This document shows, in pieces, positions 15,022 through 20,078 of a stretch of 20,078 nucleotides of DNA. Below the pieces are notes generated by a model that did no database searches, was not told where the DNA came from, and saw only the letters and a program-made list of their open reading frames with translations. Both the position numbers and the translations under genes were made by a program. Source of the DNA: REEB95 sp050729555 (lineage in GTDB: Bacteria > Pseudomonadota > Alphaproteobacteria > ATCC43930 > CGMCC-115725); assembly GCA_050729555.1 (NCBI GenBank), contig JBOHLR010000027.1, positions 1 through 20,078 of the forward strand. Reading direction: 5' to 3'. Every line of letters begins with the position of its first letter. Positions within the stretch are counted from its first letter, which is position 1.

Positions 15022-15831
15022 GCCGCGGGTTCGAACGCCTTCTCGGCCCGGGCGGCCGGACGCAGCGGATCGAGGGCGTTGAGCTCGACCCAGCGGACGA
15101 TCTCGAGGCGGCCGTCGAAATGCTCGACCAGCGCCGAACAGCTCTCGACCCAATCGCCGTCGTTGCAATAGAGGACGCCGCCGATGGTGCGGATCTCGGC
15201 CTGATGGATGTGGCCGCAGACGACGCCGTCGACATGCCGCCGGCGCGCCTCGGCGACGATCGCGTCGGCATAATCGCTGACGAACTGGACGGCGTTCTTG
15301 ACCCTGCTCTTGAGATAGGCGGAGAGCGACCAATAGGAATAGCCGAAGTGGCGGCGCACGACGTTGTAGTAGTGGTTGAGCTTCAGCGACAGCTCGTAGG
15401 CGCCGTCGCCCAACAACGCGAGCCATTTGGCATAGCGCACGATGCCGTCGAAATCGTCGCCCGAGCAGGACTAAAAGGCGCCGGCCATCGGCAGTGACGT
15501 GCAGCGCGTCGTGCACCAGGTCGACGCCGCCGAGTTGGAGATCGACCCAGCTGCGCAGCCATTCGTCGTGGTTGCCCGGAATGTAGAAGACCTTGGTGCC
15601 CTTGCGCGCCTTGCGCAAGATTTTCTGGATTACGTCGTTGTGGCTTTGCGCCCAATACCAGCTTTTGCGCAGGCGCCAACCGTCGATGATGTCGCCGACG
15701 AGATAGAGGTAGTCGGAATCGGTGTGCCGCAAGAAATCGAGAAGGAATTCGGCCTTGCAGCCGCGCGTACCTAAATGAATGTCGGAAATCCAGATCGTCC
15801 GGTAACGGTGGATGCCGTCGATATGGTCCAT
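15018..15831 (-). pseudogene. PlcP-like metallophosphoesterase (UDP-2,3-diacylglucosamine diphosphatase family), +1 frameshift
   Basis: Two frames together give a complete calcineurin-like phosphoesterase. The first has SDIHLGTRGC (Asp17, His19), LVGDIIDGWR (Asp47) and YIPGNHDEW (Asn87, His88). The second, read from about 15462 down, gives GDDFDGIVRYAKWLALLGDG, VCGHIHQAEIRT and GDWVESCSALVEH. The switch is at GGG (CCC on plus, 15460-15462); the span 15018-15831 is 814 bases, 3n+1, so one base is extra. The codon just before it is CTC (Leu123) where this family has the metal-ligand His of HGD. Often annotated as an LpxH relative, but the DWVESC ending and Agt-like neighbour suit PlcP, which removes phospholipid head groups. 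An upstream in-frame ATG at 15873 is also possible. Sequencing error or real decay cannot be separated here. Confidence 0.8.
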
Positions 15832-15936
15832 CGCGCGGCTTATTCCCCCCGACGCGATTACGAATCTGAACATGCCGCCTAGCTAACACGCGGCGATGAC
15901 GGGATTGTTCCGGTTTCGAGTCGGCTTCGTGACGGC

Positions 15937-16728
15937 TCAGGGCGCGAAAGCCGCGATAATCCGCCGAATCGCGTCGAGACCGTCGGTCAGCGCCGCCGGA
16001 CCCGGCTGGAGAATGAGCGTCGACTTGATCTCATGCAGCGCGCCCGCGCGAACCGCCGGTATGGTGTCGAAGCCCGGTCGCGCGGCGACTTTCTCTGGAC
16101 GGAATTTCTTGCCGCACCAGGAGCCGATGATGATGTCGGGCGCGCGCGCCACCACGTCGGCGGGCGTGACGATGCGATCCTTCGCCGCGCGGCCGGTCGC
16201 CAGCTCCGGAAAGATATCGACGCCCCCGGCGGCTTCGATCAACTCCGCGACCCAGGCGATGCCCGAGATCATCGGATCGTCCCATTCTTCGAAATACACT
16301 TTGGGCCGGCGCGATGGCCGGCTGGCGCGTGCCGCGGCGATCCGCTGTTCGAACGAACGCGCCAGCGCGTCGGCGCGTTCGGCGGCGCCGACCAAAGCAC
16401 CCAGCGTCCGGATCATGGCGAAGATTTCCGCGAGCGTGCGCTGGTTGAACGCGTGCACGGCGATGCCGCGACGGATCAGATCGGCGACGATATCGGCCTG
16501 AATGTCGGAAAACGCCAGAACCAGATCGGGCTTGAGCGCGACGATCTTCTCAATGTTGGCCGAGCTGAACGCCGAAACCCGCGGCTTCTCGCGACGCGCT
16601 TGCGGCGGCCGGACGGTATAGCCGGTGATCCCGACGATGCGGTCCTGTTCGCCGAGAAGATAGAGCGCCTCGACCGTTTCCTCGGTCAGGCACACGATGC
16701 GCCGCGGCGGGAACATCGCGGCGCTCAA
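15937..16728 (-). CDS. BtuF-like cobalamin/ metal-chelate binding protein lacking a signal peptide
   Basis: A 263-residue protein with the type III periplasmic-binding (BtuF/FepB-like) fold. Family features: RRIVCLTEETVEALYLLGEQ at the start, GITGYTVRPPQAR, VSAFSSANIEKIVALKPDLVLAFSDIQ, FNQRTLAEIFAMIRTLGALVG and YFEEWDDPMISGIAWVAELIEAAGG. Such domains normally deliver B12 or siderophores to ABC importers. Here the domain begins within about ten residues of the first Met, with no signal peptide or lipobox, and tRNA-Val ends 19 bases upstream, so a longer N-terminus is not possible on this sequence. No permease or ATPase genes are adjacent. It may work in the cytoplasm, as some stand-alone cobalamin-binding relatives are thought to do; this is inference. 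Confidence 0.8.
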   Translation of the reverse strand: MSAAMFPPRRIVCLTEETVEALYLLGEQDRIVGITGYTVRPPQARREKPRVSAFSSANIEKIVALKPDLVLAFSDIQADIVADLIRRGIAVHAFNQRTLAEIFAMIRTLGALVGAAERADALARSFEQRIAAARASRPSRRPKVYFEEWDDPMISGIAWVAELIEAAGGVDIFPELATGRAAKDRIVTPADVVARAPDIIIGSWCGKKFRPEKVAARPGFDTIPAVRAGALHEIKSTLILQPGPAALTDGLDAIRRIIAAFAP

Positions 16729-16747
16729 GCGTGGTGCGCAGAGGAAA

Positions 16748-16822
16748 TGGTGGGCGTGGCAGGGATTGAACCTACGACCCCTTCCATGTCAAGGAAGTGC
16801 TCTCCCACTGAGCTACACGCCC
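16748..16822 (-). tRNA. tRNA-Val (GAC)
   Basis: On the minus strand a full cloverleaf can be folded: acceptor GGGCGTG/CACGCCC with discriminator A, D arm GCTC/GAGC, anticodon arm CTTCC-TTGACAT-GGAAG giving anticodon GAC, five-base variable loop, and T arm GTAGG-TTCAATC-CCTGC with one G:T pair. The 3' CCA is encoded. Total is 75 bases with CCA. It lies between cpdR and the BtuF-like gene on the same strand. Confidence 0.97.
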
Positions 16823-16877
16823 GCGCGACGGCGGATTTAGACCAATTCCCGATCGGTTGGCAAGGTTAGGCGGCGCC

Positions 16878-17237
16878 TCAGGCAGCCAGAAATCGTTCGA
16901 TCTCGCCGACCAGCTGACGCAGATGAAACGGCTTGGCCAGCACGGCGGCGTCACGCGGCAGCGATTCCGCCTCGCCGAGCGCCACGGCGGCGAATCCGGT
17001 GATGAAGATGACGCGCAGCAGCGGATGCATGTCGCTAGCGCGGCGCGCCAGCTCGATGCCATCGAGTCCCGGCATGACCACGTCGGCCAGCAACAGGTCA
17101 ATCTGATGGTTGCTGGCCCAGGACAGGGCGGTCTCACCGTCGCCGAGGGCGCAGACGTCGTGCCCGGCCTTGCGCAGGGCGCGCGCCAGAAACACGCGGA
17201 TGCTGTCATCGTCTTCGGCGAGCAGGATTCGAGCCAT
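16878..17237 (-). CDS. cpdR: single-domain response regulator CpdR
   Basis: A 119-residue receiver-only regulator. The acidic pocket is EDD (Glu8, Asp9, Asp10), the phosphoacceptor Asp52 lies in LLADVVMPGLDGIELARRAS, the conserved Thr is in IFITGFAAVAL, and the Lys in LAKPFHLRQLVGEIERFL. The VMPGLDGIELARRAS, FITGFAAVAL and AKPFHL blocks and the C-terminal Ala-Ala match CpdR proteins. In Caulobacter and rhizobia unphosphorylated CpdR helps bring substrates, including the CtrA pathway, to ClpXP at the cell pole; the CckA/ChpT relay phosphorylates it. The ATG has GGGGA 5 bases upstream and is preferred over an in-frame start 23 codons earlier. It is divergent from an N-formylglutamate amidohydrolase gene, an arrangement I remember from other alphaproteobacteria. 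Confidence 0.88.
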   Translation of the reverse strand: MARILLAEDDDSIRVFLARALRKAGHDVCALGDGETALSWASNHQIDLLLADVVMPGLDGIELARRASDMHPLLRVIFITGFAAVALGEAESLPRDAAVLAKPFHLRQLVGEIERFLAA

Positions 17238-17380
17238 GATGTTCCCCAGCCGCGAGGATACTGGGCCAGATTTAAAGGAAGGGTTTACCGGCCGCCGGAT
17301 AGTCACAAGGCGCGATTTTCCGCCAAAAAAGGCCGCTTCCCGCGTGACAGGATCGCCCGTTCCTCGTTAATCTTGATGCT

Positions 17381-18259
17381 ATGCACGGCCTGGTAGCGGC
17401 GGCTGACCCGATCGAAGTTGTGGCCAATGGCGGACAAGCGATACCGCTCGTTCTGGCCTCGCCGCATAGCGGGGCCGACTATCCCGTCGACTTCCTCGCC
17501 GCCTCGCGGCTTGACGCGCTGACGCTCCGGCGCTCGGAAGACAGTTTCGTCGACGAGATTTTCGGCGCCGGGCCGACGCTGGGCGCGCCGTTACTGCGCG
17601 CCCGCTTTCCACGCGCCTATGTTGACGTCAACCGCGAGCCGTTCGAGCTCGATCCGACGATGTTCGAGGATCTGCTGCCGAATTTCGTCAACAGCCAATC
17701 GCCGCGCGTGCGCGTCGGTCTTGGCACCATCGCGCGCGTCGTCGCATCGGGCGAGGAAATCTATGCCCGCAAGCTCAAATTCAGCGAAGCGGCCCAGCGC
17801 ATCGAGACGCTTTACCGGCCGTACCATCGAACGCTGCAGCAATTGCTCGACGCGACCCAGGAAAGCTACGGCTTCTCCATCCTGCTCGATTGCCATTCGA
17901 TGCCTTCCGCCGGCGGCGACCGTGACCGCCGCGACCGCTCGTCGCGCGCCGACATGGTGCTCGGCGACTGCCACGGCACTTCGTGTCATCCGGTGATCAC
18001 CGAAACCGCGCATCGGGTCTTGAACGCCAAGGGCTATACCACGGCGCTCAACACGCCGTATGCCGGCGGCTTCACCACGGCGCATTACGGCCGGCCGGCC
18101 GCCGGCGCACATTGCCTGCAAATCGAAATTAACCGCGCGCTGTACATGGACGAACGGGCCTTCGAGCGGAAACCGTTCCTCGCCCAGCTCGGCGACGACA
18201 TGCGCGACCTGACCGAAGCCCTTTCCGCGATCGATCCGGAGTTGTTACGGCCGGCATGA
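17381..18259 (+). CDS. N-formylglutamate amidohydrolase family protein (copy 2)
   Basis: A 292-residue member of the same hydrolase family as the gene at 330-1118 but clearly a different subgroup. It shows LASPHSGADYP (26-36, metal His), YVDVNREPFELDP, LLDCHSMPS and an IEINRALYMDE block that corresponds to the family's C-terminal catalytic region. No signal peptide. The substrate may be formylglutamate or another N-formyl or N-acyl amino acid; no hut genes are near. It is divergent from cpdR across 143 bases and overlaps the GNAT gene by ATGA. No strong Shine-Dalgarno was found at the ATG, but the coding pattern and family start fit. Confidence 0.88.
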   Translation: MHGLVAAADPIEVVANGGQAIPLVLASPHSGADYPVDFLAASRLDALTLRRSEDSFVDEIFGAGPTLGAPLLRARFPRAYVDVNREPFELDPTMFEDLLPNFVNSQSPRVRVGLGTIARVVASGEEIYARKLKFSEAAQRIETLYRPYHRTLQQLLDATQESYGFSILLDCHSMPSAGGDRDRRDRSSRADMVLGDCHGTSCHPVITETAHRVLNAKGYTTALNTPYAGGFTTAHYGRPAAGAHCLQIEINRALYMDERAFERKPFLAQLGDDMRDLTEALSAIDPELLRPA

Positions 18260-18813
18260 GCGACGCCGCCGCCTTCCGGTTCACGTTGCGCGATTCCACG
18301 CCGGGCGATGCCGAAGCGATCGCCGCGATCTATGCCCACCATGTGCGTTTCAGCCTCGGCACGTTCGAGGAAACGCCGCCGTCGGTCGACGAAATCCGCC
18401 AGCGACGCGAAAGCATTCTGGCGCTGGGCCTGCCGTTTCTGGTCGCGACCGCCGGCGCGCGCATCCTCGGCTATGCCTATGCGGGCCTTTATCGCACGCG
18501 GTCGGCCTATCGCTATACGCTCGAAGATTCGATCTATGTCGCGGCCGAGGCGGCGCGGCGCGGCGCCGGCCGGGCGTTGCTGGCGCGGCTCATCGAGCGC
18601 TGCAATGGGCTCGGCTACCGCCAGATGGTCGCGGTCATCGGCGACAGCGACAATCGAGCCTCGATCCGTCTGCACGCGGCGCTCGGCTTCGAACACGTCG
18701 GCATCCAGCCCGCGGTCGGCTTCAAGCACGGGCGCTGGGTGGACAGCATCTTGATGCAGCGGGCGCTCGGCGCCGGCGCGGCGACCTTGCCCAAGGCAGT
18801 GGAATCCGCCTGA
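18256..18813 (+). CDS. GNAT acetyltransferase, phosphinothricin/methionine sulfone acetyltransferase-like
   Basis: A 185-residue N-acetyltransferase. The sequence follows the PAT/MddA subgroup: FTLRDSTPGDAEAIAAIYAH, then FETPP-like SLGTFEETPPSVDEI (33-47), YAYAGLYRTRSAYRYTLEDSIYV (75-95), the acetyl-CoA loop RRGAGRA (101-107), and IGDSDNRASIRLHAALGFEHVG (128-149). Relatives acetylate L-phosphinothricin, methionine sulfoximine or methionine sulfone; the natural substrate is often unknown. It starts by ATGA overlap with the N-formylglutamate amidohydrolase gene, so the two are translated together. The C-terminal tail after LMQRALG is variable and Ala-rich. Confidence 0.87.
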   Translation: MSDAAAFRFTLRDSTPGDAEAIAAIYAHHVRFSLGTFEETPPSVDEIRQRRESILALGLPFLVATAGARILGYAYAGLYRTRSAYRYTLEDSIYVAAEAARRGAGRALLARLIERCNGLGYRQMVAVIGDSDNRASIRLHAALGFEHVGIQPAVGFKHGRWVDSILMQRALGAGAATLPKAVESA

Positions 18814-18870
18814 ACGGATTGCTGCACCCGCGCTGAGCGCAAATCACCCCCATACCACCAAGGAGTCTCG

Positions 18871-19218
18871 ATGAACTGGCCTTATATCGCGCCGATCCTT
18901 CTGCTGCTGTGTTCCAACGTGTTCATGACATTCGCCTGGTACGGCCAACTCAAATTTCCAGGTGCGGCCCTTTATGTCGTCGTGCCGATCAGCTGGGGCA
19001 TTGCCTTCTTCGAATATTGCCTCGCGGTGCCCGCAAATCGGATCGGCTACACCGTCTATAATGCGGCGCAGCTCAAGACGATTCAGGAGATCATCACGGT
19101 TTCGGTTTTCGCGGTGTTCTCGGTGACGTATCTGGGCGAAGCCATCCGCTGGAATCATCTCGCGGCGTTCGGCTGTCTCGTCCTGGCCGCGTTCTTCGCC
19201 TTCCACAACTGGACTTAA
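18871..19218 (+). CDS. DUF486 / DMT-like small membrane protein
   Basis: A 115-residue inner-membrane protein of the DUF486 family, related to drug/metabolite transporter folds. Four hydrophobic segments are visible: about residues 5-24 (YIAPILLLLCSNVFMTFAWY), 33-50 (LYVVVPISWGIAFFEYCL), 70-88 (TIQEIITVSVFAVFSVTYL) and 95-113. The NWPYIAP start, FEYCLAVPANRIGY and AQLKTIQEIIT blocks are typical. Substrate unknown. AAGGAG ends about 7 bases before the ATG, a strong Shine-Dalgarno. It lies 57 bases after the acetyltransferase gene and 27 before the next gene, so it may belong to the same run of plus-strand genes. Confidence 0.85.
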   Translation: MNWPYIAPILLLLCSNVFMTFAWYGQLKFPGAALYVVVPISWGIAFFEYCLAVPANRIGYTVYNAAQLKTIQEIITVSVFAVFSVTYLGEAIRWNHLAAFGCLVLAAFFAFHNWT

Positions 19219-19245
19219 TCCCGATTTCCCGTCGATAGGATAGCC

Positions 19246-19614
19246 ATGGCCAAAGTCGCGATTAAATGGAAGGCAAAGCCCGAGAAGCACGATTACGCGG
19301 CGGCGGCCTCCTATTTGAGCCTGACCATGGATCGACCGACGGCGAAGGCCGTCGCCAAGAAACTGAAGCGCGCCGCAATGTCGCAATATCCGGCGAAGGA
19401 TATTTTCCGAGCGTCCCGGCTGGCGCTGCTCAGCCCCGCTAACAGTCACGTCAGGAAGGACGCACAGCGAATCACGGCGCAAGAACTGTTGTCGCCGCTG
19501 CTGCTCTATCGGGATGAGCGCAACGGCATCCTCATCATCGCCGACGGCTATCACCGCCTCTGCGCGGTCTACCAGTTCGACGAGGACGCGATCATCCCCT
19601 GCAAGATCGTGTAA
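19246..19614 (+). CDS. conserved-looking protein of unknown function with a DGYHR motif
   Basis: A 122-residue cytoplasmic protein; I have a sense of a small widespread family with the same MAKV-IKWKAKPE start and IADGYHRLCAVY ending, but I cannot name a domain or function. The C-terminal segment IIADGYHRLCAVYQFDED (about 97-114) resembles the DG-HR motif of ParB/sulfiredoxin-type domains; Asp100, His103 and Arg104 would be the candidate functional residues, which is inference from motif shape only. The N-terminal half is Lys/Ala-rich and basic (KKLKRAAMSQY). AGGATAG lies just before the ATG. It follows the DUF486 gene by 27 bases and is followed by an inverted repeat that could end its transcript. 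Confidence 0.7.
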   Translation: MAKVAIKWKAKPEKHDYAAAASYLSLTMDRPTAKAVAKKLKRAAMSQYPAKDIFRASRLALLSPANSHVRKDAQRITAQELLSPLLLYRDERNGILIIADGYHRLCAVYQFDEDAIIPCKIV

Positions 19615-19630
19615 GAGATCTGCGCCAAAG

Positions 19631-19657
19631 AAAAAGGGCCGCACCAAGGTGCGGCCC
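19631..19657 (-). terminator. strong rho-independent terminator, best read on the minus strand
   Basis: GGGCCGCAC and GTGCGGCCC (19636-19644 and 19649-19657) form a nine-pair GC-rich stem with a four-base loop. On the minus strand it is followed by TTTTTCTTT, a proper U-tract. On the plus strand only AAGTTT follows, so it would be weaker for the gene ending at 19614. It implies a minus-strand transcript ending here. Confidence 0.8.
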
Positions 19658-19676
19658 AAGTTTAGGGAGGAAACGC

Positions 19677-19772
19677 CTAGAAGACGTACGACACGCCGTC
19701 GGGCGACGGCCGTGTCGCGTTGCAATAAATGGCATATTGCGGCGCACAACGCAAATCAAAAACATTTACCAT
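19677..19772 (-). CDS. possible tiny protein upstream of a terminator
   Basis: A 31-codon frame reads MVNVFDLRCAPQYAIYCNAT and ends RPSPDGVSYVF-stop, 20 bases before the strong minus-strand terminator. The second half uses GC-ending codons like the surrounding genes and has a protein-like mix with Tyr and two Cys. Against it: no good Shine-Dalgarno, a short frame, and no recognised family. The transcript between this stop and the hairpin contains TTTCCTCCCT, complementary to Shine-Dalgarno sequences, so the same RNA could be a small regulatory RNA with or without translation. Confidence 0.35.
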   Translation of the reverse strand: MVNVFDLRCAPQYAIYCNATRPSPDGVSYVF

Positions 19773-19878
19773 GTGCCCATAGGGGCGGATTCCCGTGCGT
19801 TATTTCGCCACAGGCGGCGCCGCACGGGCATGCGTCACAGCAGTTGTTTTTGCAATGCACAAATGCACGATTGGCGAA

Positions 19879-20078
19879 TCACGCAAACTCGCGCCGCAGC
19901 CTAGGGCCGTGTTCGTCGAGCCGTGGCACCGCGCGAGCCGCCAGTTCGGCGGCGTGACGTGCTGGCGGCAGCGGCAAGGTGACGGTGCCGCTTTCGGTCG
20001 CGGTGTCGATTGTCGCCAACGCCGGATGGCGGACGAAATCGTCGAGTGTGTTGAGATTGCCATAGGCGATGCCCGCCG
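19879..20078 (-). CDS. CaiB/BaiF (class III) CoA-transferase, C-terminal end only
   Basis: About 66 codons are visible from the window edge to the TGA. The segment AGIAYGNLNTLDDFVRHPAL, then GTVTLPLPPARHAAELAARA and RLDEHGPRLRREFA, follows the C-terminus of family III CoA-transferases, where an A-x-YGR-type motif, a short HP-x-L segment, a P-rich loop and a final LGEH-like stretch are conserved. These enzymes move CoA between carboxylic acids. The N-terminal two thirds, including the catalytic Asp, are outside the window, so substrate cannot be guessed. The next strong terminator on its strand is about 220 bases downstream of the stop. Confidence 0.75.
   Translation of the reverse strand, partial: AGIAYGNLNTLDDFVRHPALATIDTATESGTVTLPLPPARHAAELAARAVPRLDEHGPRLRREFA

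Noticed and set aside
15896..15913. Pho-box-like pair upstream of the PlcP-like gene (CCGTCAT on minus, four bases, then CCGGAAC).
   Set aside because: One half fits CTGTCAT at six of seven positions, but the other fits at only about three, too weak to call.
17272..17288. CtrA-like sequence upstream of cpdR (TAAA-N7-TTTAC).
   Set aside because: Each half has a mismatch to TTAA, so it is not supported by sequence alone, although cpdR is, as I recall, linked to the CtrA circuit in Caulobacter.
19756..19860. A Cys-rich 34-codon minus-strand frame (seven Cys, GTG start), in frame just after the UGA of the CoA-transferase gene.
   Set aside because: No Shine-Dalgarno, no ATG and no recognised metal-binding pattern; it overlaps the better candidate at 19677-19772 in another frame. 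Could be chance.
1..20078. Mobile elements, CRISPR arrays, prophage or toxin-antitoxin modules.
   Set aside because: No transposase, integrase, direct-repeat array or toxin-like small gene pair was found; gene content and composition look uniformly chromosomal.

Overview
The window reads as ordinary chromosome of a GC-rich alphaproteobacterium. The best markers are a CpdR-type response regulator next to an N-formylglutamate amidohydrolase, a DUF1244 gene, an alphaproteobacterial-style 41-residue bL36, a perfect CtrA-type site and a PlcP/glycosyltransferase pair. I cannot name a genus. I see no insertion sequence, prophage, CRISPR array or origin, and genes are packed with short gaps, four-base overlaps and abutting stops.

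Layout. 1-1118 (minus): N-formylglutamate amidohydrolase followed by a DUF1244 gene cut by the window edge. 1206-3918 (plus): glycerate 2-kinase and pyruvate kinase. 3919-6482 (minus): a translationally coupled DUF1800/DUF1501 pair, the second with a Tat signal. 6585-7969 (plus): a coupled GT2 glycosyltransferase and TVP38/VTT membrane protein. 7966-11932 (minus): glcD, glcE, glcF for glycolate oxidase. 11976-12217: the short rpmJ gene (bL36) with its own candidate promoter and a UUCG-loop terminator. 12243-13475 (minus): an AlaC-like class I aminotransferase. 13762-14013 (plus): a small exported or membrane-anchored protein of unknown function, with a perfect CtrA motif and a hairpin upstream. 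14020-15831 (minus): a PlcP-like metallophosphoesterase broken by a +1 frameshift, coupled to a GT4 glycosyltransferase. 15937-17237 (minus): cpdR, tRNA-Val(GAC) and a BtuF-like binding protein without signal peptide. 17381-19614 (plus): second N-formylglutamate amidohydrolase, GNAT acetyltransferase, DUF486 membrane protein and a conserved-looking unknown. 19636-20078 (minus): the 3' end of a CaiB/BaiF CoA-transferase, then a possible tiny gene or small RNA ending in a strong terminator.

How the genes fit together. Glycolate oxidase makes glyoxylate, and glycerate kinase plus pyruvate kinase are the last steps of a glyoxylate-to-pyruvate route; the middle enzymes are not in the window. The PlcP/GT4 pair resembles the phosphate-starvation system that removes phospholipid head groups and glycosylates the diacylglycerol, but the first gene is disrupted as written. 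CpdR acts in the ClpXP/CtrA cell-cycle circuit, and a CtrA-like site lies elsewhere in the same window.

The points most worth a second look are the frameshift at a metal-ligand codon in the PlcP-like gene, the CtrA-box small protein, and the anti-Shine-Dalgarno/terminator transcript near 19.7 kb. No wholly new multigene system is evident.
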